A stretch of DNA of 64,000 bases from Patiria pectinifera. Its lineage: Eukaryota > Echinodermata > Asteroidea > Valvatida > Asterinidae. The DNA is taken from NCBI GenBank assembly GCA_029964075.1, contig CM057147.1:23767513-23831512 (forward strand), written 5' to 3'. Below the pieces are notes generated by a model. It saw only the letters and a list, made by a program, of their open reading frames with translations, was not told where the DNA came from and made no database searches. The position numbers and the translations under genes are program-made. Below, in pieces: positions 52,101 through 62,263 of the stretch. How positions within the stretch are numbered: position 1 is the stretch's first letter; each line of letters begins with the position of its first letter.

Positions 52101-55100
52101 ATTTACAAATTTAAAATCGGAACTACTGCTACTACGGCAGCGCTACACAACACAAGGCTTCTTGAAATTGAAACTGGGCTGTCAGTGTCTCTTGAGAATG
52201 AGATGGTTCTTATTCCTCCATGTAAAACCTTGTACATGCATGCTTAATTACTCCCTGTTTTAGTTTTAGATTGATTAAATTACACTGACTTCAAACTTGA
52301 ATTCAATGAATCGTTACAGGAATATGAAATGTTCATGCGATTTGTTCTCGCACTTAATATTGACAAAGTAAATCTCAATTTTTTATAAAACATTGAAGAA
52401 CTACTAAAAATGGTTAAACATGATAAAGCATCGATCTTGGAACAATTTATACATTGTAAACATGTTCTAAAATTTGAAAACAGAAGAAACTTTACAGGAG
52501 CAAGAGTATCAATCATTGAAACAAATAAAACAAAATTTCTTATAATTTTAAACACTTCTGCTAAACAAAAATCAGGGGAAAGTGGCAGGGAATCGCCTCA
52601 GATTGCACCACAGAGCATCTAGAGTCCAAAATTTTCCGGGGCCCTTAAGCGGGCCCCGGAACCCACGCCGTAAGGGCTTCGCACTCCGCACTCGCATTAG
52701 TCGTCGAACCACAATTACCCCTACGCTATAATTTCACCCTGGCTAGAACCCTGTTCATCCTCAATCCTCCAAAATCCTCCTCATCCCAAAACTTTGCACT
52801 CGTGTTTAAATGAAGGATAACCAACGCAAAATCCTTCAAAATCATCAGACAGTCCTGCCTCAAAATGCATTCATCCTCAATCCTCCAAAATCCTCTTGTG
52901 CTTCAATCACCATTCATCCTCAATCCTCCAAAATCCTCATGTGCTTCAATCACCATTCATCCTCAATCCTCCAGAATCCTCATTTGATTCAATCACCATT
53001 CATCCTCAATCCTCTAGAATCCTCCAAAACCGCCAGGAGGATTTTGGAGGAGTGAGGTGGGTTAGGGTTAAAGGAAGGGTAGATCAATTGCAGCTATCCA
53101 AAACGTAACTGACTAAATTACTGTTCAAATTTTAATTGGTTTAAAGATAGTAATGGCACTAAAACTCACTGTAAAATTATTCCTTCCAGCATGCTGTCAT
53201 TTTGAAGAAAACAAAAGAAGGTCATTTCCAAAGATGAGTCAAGTGGCATATTTTTGGAAATTTCCATTAGTACAAGTGTAGTTGGTTTGTAATTGGGCGA
53301 ATCCATGAATGGGTGCACGCAAGTGTTGACACGACGCACACGACGCTATTTTTCGTCGGTTCAGGGCGTGACATCGCGTAGATGCAATCGGCTGAATGAA
53401 AACGTGCTCCGGATGCAGATTCAAAATATGACTCGGCAACTTTTGAATTGAAATCAAGATCCTAGAATATTGTTTTCTCGGAATACACAGCATTCACAGA
53501 GCTAAAACTTCATCAGGTTAGTTGTTAAGCACCCGTCTTTAGATTTTGAGCACTTTTCTTCAAACGAGAAAAAAAATGCACAAATAACAAATAATCCACC
53601 CTACTTTTAAACAGCGCTCACTGTTGTTTCAATTGCGTTTAAGACTAGTAAGCTGTTTCAAGTATTTATGAATATGATACAAAAGTTGAGATAATTTCCA
53701 TTTTGCTTGAACATTAGCATGAAGATGCATACACTGTTCAAGACAATACTGTCTGGGGGGAATAAAATTGCCTCGGCCCAAATGTGAGGTCACAAAGCTC
53801 CATTCTATTGATTCCTTTTAATGGGAATATACATCATTTGCTTTTGCTGTAATTTTCAGAAATGGATGGAATTGGGGGGTTGGAAATATATAGCAAATAT
53901 AGTTACACTGACTTTTTTGAGGTTTTGGGTTCGAAAATGCTATAAAAACCAAGAAAAACAATCATTTTCCTGTAGTCTGGTTCCCTGACTCCATATAAGA
54001 AGAAACAGAGCAGTTTACATACATTGGGGAATTGTAAGATCAGGGAACAAGTCTAGCTGGCTCGTACCCGTTCATAGGTTTGTAATCGATTGCAAACTAG
54101 TGCGATGGTCAATTGGGGCCAGTAATTTGAAAAAAGCCAGTTTTTTCCAACGCTGATCGGCCGATCAGCGTTGGAAATTGATACAAAAATACCACTTTTC
54201 TTGAAAATGACAGTATACCAGGTGCCATGATTTTACAGGATGCTTTACACTGTCATTCACTAACAGTCCAGCAAGGTATTTCAAAATGATTTGGTAGTTT
54301 TATTTTTTGATGTTTGCAAATGTTGTATTTTCCCTTTAAGTGATTTTCAAATTTAGAAGTTTCAATGCCTCCTCTTCTTGCCACAGATACACCTGCACGA
54401 CGAGATAGTCAATGATGTCATAGTCTCCAGCGTGGTGTCGGCGGGTCACGTCTTCATCCAGCAGCCCACGCATCCCACCTACATGGCCCTGACTAGACTC
54501 AATAGCTTCATGGGTAACTGCTACAGTCAGGTGGATCTGACCCCGCCCCTCCCCAGGCCCATTGAAGGTGTGCTACCACAATGAGCCAAATCTGTATTCC
54601 AACTGTGCATGTGCTTAACAAGATTTTGACGAATTTTACTTCGGGATAAGATAAATGCACATTATGGGAGACGCTGTAATGCACATAATGGGGGACATTA
54701 TAACTGAATTTGCATTCTGCAGTTTTCTTGCAATCAAAAAGACAATGAAAATTTCGTTCGTGCAAAAGTTGGGGCTTACTAAACATCTGAAAACACTGTC
54801 CAAACTGTTTGTGATTTTGTGCTTATCTCAGAACAAGATAATTTCTTTCTATTTTGGTAGTACACCCTTGGATGAATACGGCGAATTGTTTGTCAAGAAA
54901 AGAAGATTGTGAAATTTTGATGTGCACATGTGCAGTCGGAATACCAATCTGGCTTATTATTCATATCCTGCATGAATATGATATTGTCCGCTCCAAGTAG
55001 TTTTGTGGCATTTTTTTAATATTTTAGTGTTAATTTGTTCAAATTTGGATGTTATCAAATTTTCGTAACGTTTTTTATTTTATTTTTTATTTACGTCATC

Positions 55101-58100
55101 TTTAGTGAGGGTAGCTCACTGCTTTCCATGGAGGCCCTCAATATGAGAAATATGAGACCCATTATCTTGCACCTTTTAAGGGGTACAAGGTGCTGCGGCG
55201 CATATTGCAGCCACTGCCAAAAACACCGGGGCAAACCCCTTCTCTTAGCGATAAGTGTTACTGGGGTCTTTAACGTGCATTACACAACACACGGGACCTA
55301 CGGCTTTACGTCCCATCCAAAGGATGAAGCAATAATGGTTAAGTGCCTTGCTCAAGGGCACAAGTGTCCGGGCCCGGGCTCGAACCCACGTGCCGATTCA
55401 AACCAGAAATTTCTTTGCGCAGTCGGAATACCAATCTGGTTTATTATTCATATCCTGCATGAGGATGATATTGTGCGCTCCAAGTAGTTCTGTGGTATTT
55501 TTTGCATATTTTAGCATTCATTTTTTTCTAATTTGGATGTTATCGAATTTTCGTAACATGCCGATTCAAACCAGAAAATTCTTTGTGTGCACTGGTTAGG
55601 AACTGCTTTTCTGGTACTGAATATGCAGGTGCCAGTTGAGGTTTGTGTGCACAGATGGAAACTTACTTGTGACACTCCAGAATTAAATGGGCTGATCGCG
55701 AATTGCATGATGGGCCTCTCGGAAATGCCCCAGTACAAATGCGAAGACCAATCCGAGCATGCTGTCAATTCCATCATGAAGGCCCCCTTCAATGGCGAAA
55801 GCATTGTGTTAGCTATTGTTCAGATAATCCGTAACGCGGCAATTGCATTGAACAATAGCATGCACAATGGCTTCTCCACTGCAGGTGTACAGTGATCATG
55901 TGCCCGGATTCGTCTACAACTTGAGGCTGAGTTTTGAATATAGTTTTTATTATGTTGCACAGTTTGTTTTTATTGTTTGTGTTTCCCGTACTAAGGGAAG
56001 TCGCACAGTATTCCTGAATTTTAGTCCCAGTGAAATTGTTAAACATTGGTATCGTGTTTAACCACAAGTTTTGCCCATTCCCGTTCCCTCAGTCGGCGTT
56101 ATCTGTGCCGCTCCCATGATGCAAGGCTGGTACCGTGCCCAGATCGTGGACGTCTACCCGGACACGGACGAGGTGGACCTCAAGTTCCTAGACTACGGCG
56201 GCTACGCCCGGAGTGAGAGCTACTTCCTGAAGCAGATCCGAACTGACTTCATGACGCTACCCTTCCAAGCTAACGAGTGCTACCTGTCCAACATTGCTCC
56301 TTTGACGGGTGAGTGAAGAGGCAATTGAAGACAAGTCTTTAAGATGTGCACAAAATCGGGGATGTAGCTGCCAGCCACTGTTTTATAAATTTAGGGCCTT
56401 GGCTGTGTTCGACCTTATCCTCGGGCGTGCAACTTTTCTTCAGAACCGCTGATTTCCTCGTGGTTTTTTGGGGTTTTTTTTACTTCTCATTAATGCCATT
56501 ACAAATTGAAAAACACTGTACAAAGTCTTGTGTGGTTTGGAGTTTCCTCGTTTTTTCTGTCTAAATTCCCAGTTTGCATCCTGCTGAATCCATCCACCTC
56601 CAACAGCAAAAAAACTTAAATGTTGGATTTTGTTTGATTTTGTTCTAGCTATTGGTTTTGGTTAGATTTAGCTTGTTGACGCTTCAATTGCTGGTGGATG
56701 ATTTTGAATTTTTGGTCACTATGAAAAATCGGGGCAAGGATAATAGAAAACCTTGGTTCCACTTGGATTCCCTGTTGGACACAATTACATATGGTTTTCA
56801 GTTTATTCATCAGATTCTTGGATTGGCTTCAGTGCCCTTTGTCAAAAGGATGATTGGCTACTATTTGTAGAGTGATGATACTCGTAATAGTCCTGAGCCT
56901 ATTACCAAGAAGATATATATATCCATCGTATGTTGGGTCAAGATGTTGTCGTATACTAGATACATGACCACCTACCACAAGAGGGCGTAATCACAACGAA
57001 TCAGTATCACCCACGAACCGCTATCACAAGGTCGTTTTGGGTATCTTTCCCTGTGAAATGGGGGAAACTTGTGCGCGCGCGCATGTGTTACTTCTGCAGG
57101 CAAATACAGTCTATTTTCGTTTACATGCATGCTACATCAACAAAAGAACTACATGAAGTTGCAAAATTTCAGAGTATGGTTTTGAGCTACCGTAATATGC
57201 AAGGTGTTGAATGCGCGCTGCATAACCCTATTAAGAGTCCCTAGGCCTTTTTGCTAGGATGTAGCCTCAATCCTGCAAAATCCTCCAATTGGCCTCATGG
57301 AAAAATAACATATAGCCTCAATCCTGCAAATTCCTCCATTTTTTTCTGAAATATGATTCGTGGAGGGGTGACCTCTGCCTGAATCCTGCAAAATCCTGCG
57401 GCAGTGACTGTCAATATGTTGAGGCTTGGCCAGTGACATCCTGGAGCAGTACAGAGGATTTCAAGCATAATCCAGGCCTATATTTTTGCATGACTGAGCA
57501 AAAATAACACAAGGTCCGGCCCAAGACCTTGACAAAGTACATCCTACAAAATCAGCAACGCACTTTTGCCATGTAACCTCAATCCTCCAAATTCCTCCAC
57601 TTTGGCAAAGTGGATTTTGAAGGATTCAGGGCAGTTGGGGATCAGCAGAACAGGTGCAGGCGCATGACATAACCGGTAAAAGATTCCCAAGATGATGTTG
57701 TGATAGTGGTTTGGCCTTTGTGGGCATTGATCTCCATTATATAACGTAGATCAATGTTCATATGTGATAGAGGTTCCTTTTGATAACACCCTCTTTTGGC
57801 ACGTGATAGCGTATCCAATATACAACAATAATGTATTGACCCAAGACTATTGGTATCTGTGTAGACTGATCAAATCATAAATTGAGTAACATGCTTTTTT
57901 CCCCTTGATAGGAGAAGAGGACTTCTCTGAGATGGCCAGGGTATTTGTGGAGCAGGTCGCACAGAACTTCAACATCTTACAGGCTCAGGTCACTGGCTAC
58001 AGTGAGGATGGCATGCCATTCATTGAGCTTTTCTATACAGACAGCGAGAGAAGGGTATGTGTGGGACGTTATGTTTCTTCCAACATGGGCAGGCTAGGCA

Positions 58101-58970
58101 TACCGTTCACTCTTAGAAAAGTGTGTACGCACACGGGTCAGCTGTAGGTTTTAGATTTTCCACCCAGGTGGAGCTTCTCAACCCAGGTCCAGACCAGCTG
58201 GGGCCAATTTCATAGAGCTGCTTAAGCACAAAATTTGCTTAAGCACAAAAAAGATTGCTTAATAAATTCAGGTTACCGGCCAAAACTCCATGTGTTTCTT
58301 ATGCTAAGTAAACAACAGCTAAATACCAGTCACAGGCAATGTACATCACATGGAGTTTTGGACGGTAACCAGATTTTACTAAGCAATGTTTTTTTCGAGC
58401 TTAGGTAAATTTTGTGCTTCAGCAGCTCTATGAAATGGGGCCCAGCTTGGTCGGATTTTTTCCGTGTAGAGCGCTTGATCCGTGTAGAAGCCAACATGGG
58501 CAGGCAAGGCATACCGTTCACACTTAGAAAAGTGTGTACGTACACAGGTAGGCTGTAGGATTTAGATTTTCTACCTAGGTAGAGCCTCCCGTGTAGAGCG
58601 CCCGATTTTACCCGTGTAGAGTGCCGGATCCTTGTAGAAGTCCTGTTGGATTCTTGCTAGACTAGTCTGAAAAGAGTTCGGGAAATCTGCGTGATGGATC
58701 CGGGTTCAACAGGGAGATTGTAGACAGTGTGGAAGGCCCTTTGATTTGTTATCTCAAAATCTGTTGAACGATTACATGTCGTCCTTGTCTGGGCCATTGA
58801 TTTTATTTTGGCATCCCAAGTCACCCAATGGAACCATTTGTCCCTCACAGGTGCAGTCTCTGAACAAGGAGTTGGTCAACCAGGGCCTGGTCACGTGGTA
58901 CGAGGAAGGCATGGAGGAATCACCCACAGACACCAGCTTCGTATCAGAGGTAGACCAAACGTCCCAGTAA
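39567..58970 (+). CDS. AKAP1: AKAP1-type mitochondrial A-kinase anchor protein with KH and Tudor domains (8 exons)
   Basis: Exons: 39567-40192, 41739-41925, 49149-49245, 50601-50731, 54387-54567, 56093-56308, 57912-58054, 58851-58970. GT-AG junctions and phases agree throughout; 1701 bases, 566 residues. Order: N-terminal membrane segment (about 7-27) with a basic tail, as in outer-mitochondrial-membrane anchors; an acidic Ser-rich region; KH domain from about 257 with GKAG loop (269-272); Tudor domain about 348-540. SAGHVFIQQPTHPTYMAL and VICAAPMMQGWYRAQIV closely match vertebrate AKAP1 (NAGHLFVQQHTHPTFHAL, VICAAPGADGAWWRAQV). The single KH domain separates it from TDRKH, which has two. Human AKAP1 is about 900 residues; the missing part is the long disordered region. 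No clear PKA RII-binding helix is visible. An in-frame TGA 15 bases upstream supports the start. Confidence 0.93.
40193..41738. other. AKAP1 intron 1
   Basis: No gene or clear transposon recognised. It contains a perfect 18-bp stem hairpin at 41528-41568, about 170 bp before exon 2. Confidence 0.5.
41528..41568. other. Perfect 18-bp inverted repeat (hairpin)
   Basis: tggatagtcatggtcagt, a 5-base cagtc loop, then the exact inverse. Too short for a MITE and with no T run after it. It could be a recent palindrome or an RNA hairpin in the AKAP1 pre-mRNA. Confidence 0.8.
41739..41925 (+). CDS. AKAP1: AKAP1 exon 2 (first half of KH)
   Basis: Residues 209-271. A Ser/Thr-rich stretch, then LPTLYQFEFPAKECGRLIGK and A: KH strand 1 and helix up to the GXXG loop, which is split across the intron. 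Phase 0 out. Confidence 0.93.
42230..48890. repeat. 62-bp tandem array filling AKAP1 intron 2
   Basis: Roughly 105 units of about 62 bp (some 58 bp, lacking catc). Consensus parts in order: gaagacatggaggtttcctc, tcatcctataaatacatcat, ctctttcctttcccttactc, ca. Each unit has a TATA-like TATAAATA and a 20-base pyrimidine tract ending ctccag, equal to a strong 3' splice site. Units are 80-100% alike and there are higher-order duplications. The open frames within it are by-products of low stop content, not genes. Confidence 0.97.
46920..48460. repeat. Recent 799-bp duplication inside the array
   Basis: Bases about 46920-47660 recur at about 47719-48460, offset 799, nearly base for base, including variant units such as ggtttcgtcttatcc and ttactcatgaagacacgg. 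A second case has an offset of about 829 (45760-45925 and 46589-46755, sharing gacacacatg and cgcataccgtactcc). Confidence 0.9.
49149..49245 (+). CDS. AKAP1: AKAP1 exon 3 (KH core)
   Basis: Residues 272-303: GKNIKGIRSRSGARVALRDW then PDDETRQICVVE. It completes the GXXG loop and gives KH strands 2-3. The acceptor is cgtattccaaccag, less pyrimidine-rich than the mimics in the upstream array. Confidence 0.94.
49613..50477. repeat. MITE family A, copy 2, with a LINE-tail insertion
   Basis: Left TTAG (decayed TTAA) then CCCTAACTCCCTAG; right gcgggttaggg then TTAA. At about 49642-49882 it is split by a T-rich sequence ending aaataaatgtgatttgatttg, like a LINE 3' end. The family A sequence (gctaggaaccatcctcag) resumes after it. 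Confidence 0.75.
50601..50731 (+). CDS. AKAP1: AKAP1 exon 4 (end of KH, linker)
   Basis: Residues 304-347: FQSEIDVALADIQKKFPAVD then TSKQYIESEQITAPGATVP. KH C-terminal helix and linker to the Tudor domain. Donor GTACAG, phase 0. Confidence 0.9.
50835..50911. repeat. 77-bp MITE family C fragment
   Basis: Equals the first 77 bp of the family C copy at 53068-53144 with about two differences, and ends exactly at the TTAA where the family A copy begins. Confidence 0.8.
50908..53071. repeat. MITE family A, copy 3, interrupted by a hAT element
   Basis: TTAA then CCCTAACCCACTAGGCCC at the left; ggtgggttaggg then TTAA at the right. Tandem and inverted cctcaatcctccaaaatcct words fill both halves. Between them is the hAT insertion 51037-52753. 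Without it the element would be about 440 bp. Confidence 0.85.
51037..52753. mobile_element. Non-autonomous hAT-superfamily transposon
   Basis: Flanked by perfect 8-bp target duplications TTCATCCT (51029-51036 and 52754-52761). Ends CAGTGTTCTAGCCAGG and, inverted, CAGGGTTCTAGCCAGG. The left end has clustered gctacgct repeats, as in hAT subterminal transposase sites, and the right end also has cctacgctata. The longest frame (52410-52622 plus, 70 codons) resembles no hAT transposase motif I know. 1717 bp. Confidence 0.85.
53068..53610. repeat. MITE family C, full copy
   Basis: TTAAAGGAAGGGTAGATCAA at the left; the right end ccaccctacttttaa is its inverse. The interior shares the conserved gacatcgcgtagatgcaatc and cacttttcttcaaacgag blocks. 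Confidence 0.8.
53818..54339. repeat. MITE family B, copy 3
   Basis: TTAATGGGAATA ... TTTCCCTTTAA. The core at 54147-54174 is a perfect palindrome (CCAACGCTGATCGG and inverse). It ends only 47 bp before AKAP1 exon 5, so it supplies the upstream part of that splice region. Confidence 0.85.
54387..54567 (+). CDS. AKAP1: AKAP1 exon 5 (Tudor, first part)
   Basis: Residues 348-407: VIVSSVVSAGHVFIQQPTHP then TYMALTRLNSFMGNCYSQ, ending PLPRPIE. This is the AKAP1-type extended Tudor lead-in. Acceptor ctcttcttgccacag, donor GTGTGC. Confidence 0.94.
54930..55560. repeat. 140-bp direct repeats flanking a SINE
   Basis: About 54930-55070 and 55418-55558 are near-identical (shared gtcggaataccaatctgg, catatcctgcatgag/aat, gttatcaaattttcgtaac). 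Between them lies a minus-orientation SINE at about 55085-55400 with B-box gggttcgagccc and ccttgagcaaggcacttaac. Confidence 0.8.
55085..55400 (-). repeat. tRNA-headed SINE, minus orientation
   Basis: Read on minus: cgtgggttcgagcccgg, ccttgagcaaggcacttaac, ggatgggacgtaaagccg, gttaaagaccccagtaacac, ending near gtgagctaccctcac. A common deuterostome SINE body type, from memory. Confidence 0.65.
56093..56308 (+). CDS. AKAP1: AKAP1 exon 6 (Tudor core)
   Basis: Residues 408-479: VICAAPMMQGWYRAQIVDVY then DEVDLKFLDYGGYARSESYF. WYRA, FLDYGGY and the following region are the Tudor barrel and aromatic-cage positions. Then LPFQANECYLSNIAPL. Confidence 0.96.
56931..57847. repeat. TA-target TIR element with a family A insertion
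   Basis: Ends TGTTGGGTCAAGATGTTGTC and the inverse attgacccaagac, flanked by TA on both sides (56929-56930, 57848-57849), as for Tc1/mariner-type MITEs. Split at about 57222-57640 by a decayed family A copy. Other shared inverse words are accactatcac-like and gagggcg/ccctc. Confidence 0.65.
57222..57640. repeat. MITE family A, copy 4 (decayed)
   Basis: Left aaccctattaagagtcccta, then ggatgtagcctcaatcctgc and ggcctcatgga words as in copy 1 inverted. Right gaaggattcagggcagttgg with the terminus eroded. In AKAP1 intron 6. Confidence 0.75.
57912..58054 (+). CDS. AKAP1: AKAP1 exon 7
   Basis: Residues 480-527: EEDFSEMARVFVEQVAQNFN then ILQAQVTGYSEDGMPFIELF. It matches the AKAP1 C-terminal LLAQVTSYSPTGLPLIQLW block. 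Donor GTATGT, phase 0. Confidence 0.93.
58067..58600. repeat. Duplicated segment flanking a foldback MITE
   Basis: About 95 bp at 58077-58170 recurs at 58490-58585 (aacatgggcaggc, gcataccgttcac, cttagaaaagtgtgtacg). Between them is a MITE at 58200-58443 with ends ggggccaatttcatagagct and agctctatgaaatggggccc, and possible AGCT target sites. Confidence 0.75.
58851..58970 (+). CDS. AKAP1: AKAP1 exon 8 (C-terminus)
   Basis: Residues 528-566: VQSLNKELVNQGLVTWYEEG, ending SEVDQTSQ and TAA. It matches the AKAP1 end VLINRSLVERGLAQWVD, with an extra acidic tail. Acceptor tttgtccctcacag. Confidence 0.92.
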   Translation: MQSLNKELVNQGLVTWYEEGMEESPTDTSFVSEVDQTSQ

Positions 58971-61900
58971 ATTTAGATAAGAACCAGTATTGAGAAGTAG
59001 GTGGACTTCAAGCAAAGCCTCATATTTATTGGACTAGCTCACCTGGGGACAGTCTTTCCAATGTATAGCTCATTTTTAAGTAGCATTTCCTGTGCTATTT
59101 TTTTGAGTTTCATCCTCTGCAAAAACATATTCCTTTTCTCAATTGCTATTTTTCTAGCAATACAAAAGTTATTCATTTTTGAGCGACACATCGACTGAAA
59201 AAAAAAAAAAATGGCCCATGTTAATAGTTGCTGAATCATTACTTTACACATTTCTGTTCTTGCGGGATAGGCTGGTTCCCGTCCCACAATCAGTATCAAT
59301 AATGTACGAACTGGGAGCCAGTCTGTTCGCAAGGCTGATCTGTTTGTGCCCAAAATAAAAACCTGTTTTTTTCAACGGAGGGTTTTTGGTTGGAATAAAA
59401 AGTACAAGTTCGAAAATTTATCTAGAGAAACAAAAAAAATCTTTGTTGATGTGCATGGAAAATGTAACTTTAGAAGTGTTTACAAAATCTTAACCATATG
59501 TTGGCAACTAAATTTTCATCTCTATGATTGTGTTACACGTTGCAAGACCGCATTTTTTTCTGAACAATGAGTGAGTTCAGTTTTCTTTGCCCTGAAAATG
59601 TTTTGTCTCCTTCCAACTATGCTGTTTCTCTCTAAAAAAAAAATTATACTTTCTCAATAATTTTATGAAGTGAAGTGAAATTTTCAAGGTGCAGCTTTGT
59701 TCAGAAGTAATTAGATTTAGTTCAGATTTAGTGATATGTAAATAAAATATTACAAATTCAGGTCTACAGGTTTTTTTTGTAAATACATTTTGTTAAGCTT
59801 TTTTTTGTTAAGCTTTTTTTGTTGTCTTTTTTAAATTTGGTGGTTGGCTAAGATATTTTGAGGCGGGCTAAGAGATATTTTAAATTTTTTTTTCAATTTA
59901 GATTGTTGTGATTCCCAGTGTCCGGCCTAACAGTAAGATATGGTGCAGAAACCATACATGTAGTTAGTCAAAAAACTTTGGACTCTCAATACTGTGTATG
60001 AGAGTCCCAAAACTTAATGCAATACAAGAAAACAGACTGGCACCTGAAACAACCAGTCCAACACAGCTTCAAAACTGCATCAATCAACTGTGCCAAAAGA
60101 AACATGTGGCAAGTTAGGAACTAGTCTCTATTTACTACACATTTCTCCATAATCAGTCACCAGACTAATGACACTGAATGAAGAGGTCGGTCTTTTCAAA
60201 TAGTTGGACCATGGTTGGACATGTACCAGTCTAGTCTTTAGCCTCATTTTGAAATCACCCTCTCATGTGAAAAATATTGAAGAAATTTCTCCTTCAAACT
60301 TGATTTGTGAAATACTGAGGACCTTTTCTTTGCCCAATGAAAATTTTGGCCTGATTTAGTTTTGCACGTCCCAGTCTTACATGTAGTGCGATAAAGATTT
60401 ACCTCAAAGATGCAATAATTAAATGAAATTCAAAAATACCTAAGATAGTGTATCCATTTCTATTGGTCAAGAGCCCATCACATGGGTGGTTTTAAACGGT
60501 TGATAAAATACCAACTGGTTTTAAACAAGTCCAGCTAGGGGCCTGGTCGCGGATTATGGCCCTCGCCTTTGTTTAAACAGGCCTAGCACATATTTATTCC
60601 CTTAGTACATGTGTAAAAGTCCTTATAATGTGCCAAATGGTATGGACTAATTTCACAGAAAATCATGAAGTTATCGTAAACCTCAGATTTTTTTTTATTC
60701 CATTGTGGTTACTCAAACTGGTAAATGTCCGGTCACGAATACTTAATTGTGAAGGCCTTTATTCAATTATGAAATTCTTTTTCACTGCTTTGCAAGAATT
60801 GCGAATTTGTTAGAAAGAATAAAAAAATGTATCCCTGCTTTTGACCTATCACTTTTTTTTCTTTTCATTCCACGTAGTTAGGAACTAGAAGAACCTTATT
60901 TGTACCAAAGTTTTTGTTTCAAGTTTAAACTAAGTATTCATTGTAAGTCTGTAAGAAATGATAAAAAGGCTCCTTGGGGAAAAAAAAACCCTCCCACGTG
61001 GGATTCTGCCAAACTAAATGCTGCTTTAAGTTTTACCCATTAATTAATCACTTTCCATTTTCTTGGTTACTAAACTCGGACAATCTCCAAAATAAATATT
61101 AAACACCAAACTAAGTTTGATAAAAAAAAACTGTGTAAGAATACATCTTGGAATGGTAAATTTCGAAATGGTAAAATGCATATAGAAAGGTATAAATTGT
61201 AACTGAAGTTGTTACATTTACTAGATGTCTGCTAAATTTCTGCTTTCAAATAGGGTTGTTGATCTTCGAGTAATTCAGTATTTGATTATTCAAAACTACG
61301 TTTGACCGAATATTTGAAACTCGGCGGTCGAGTTTACACATGCCAGCTTCAACTGCATGCCACACCCGTAAAAGCATTTTCAAAAACTTTTCTTGATTTA
61401 AAGAATATGATGTCATGGAGTAATGCATATAATACCAATAATTGCAATATTCAAGACAATTTGAAATGGAATCAAACAAGGGAATTGATTACCATATATG
61501 TTTGAGTACATTATATTTGTATGTTTTATTTTTTGTTCAAATAAAAGAATCACTGTTTCAGTTTCCAGGGAGTGATCATGTTTGTAAAAAATAATACCCC
61601 TTTTTGGCAAGGATTAAAGTTTTGTAGCAAAATATTCAGTGTTCACCACGGAATGACAAAAAAATTGGAGTTAAAAATAATACAAATTTCTTGATATTGA
61701 ATTTCAAATTCATGCACAAGCAAGGACGCAGAATCTATAATGATAGTAGATAAAGATAAGTGTTTCAATGTGTAAAAGGTCAATCCAGATTTATTCTCTG
61801 TGTAAATCTCAAATAAATGCAAAGTCGCTTTAATAGCAAAAGTAAGATGTGTTTCGTGTCATTGTTCTTATCTTGCATCTTTTGCCTGTCAGTATTTTGA

Positions 61901-62263
61901 CACAAGAAATAACCCTATTATAGCCTGAATTTCTTCTCTAAATGTCCCCTTTCAACATAGTAATATCTGTTTAATCATTTTACTGCCACAAAAATGTCGC
62001 CAGAGTTGTAATAACTCGAGTCCAACTTGAGGCACAATTTTTGGTGACTCGACTCTAGTCCCTCATCAGAAGACTCGACTTGTCTCGACCGAAGGCTGAG
62101 TGTGTCCCCCTCTTAAAAAGCAAAACTTTGAGAAAAATATCTATGACGTGGTGCAAAAGTTATGTTCATGCCACTCTGTGAGTACAGTACGGTAATGCAT
62201 GGTACATGTCACAGACTCCCATCTTGTGGTTCTGGAATACACAAAATATTCTGGAACCGGACT
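58971..62263 (+). other. Probable AKAP1 3' UTR and flanking DNA
   Basis: No further gene recognised. The first canonical AATAAA after the stop is at 59741-59746, then others near 61541 and 61811. A tandem ttttttgttaagc lies at 59790-59825. Half of the foldback family seen at 18475 is at about 60440-60605. Which polyadenylation site is used cannot be told. Confidence 0.35.

Noticed and set aside
39567-58970. TDRKH/PAPI identity for the plus-strand gene
   Set aside because: Only one KH domain, and the Tudor lead-in and GHVFIQQPTHPTY segment match AKAP1, not the two-KH TDRKH.
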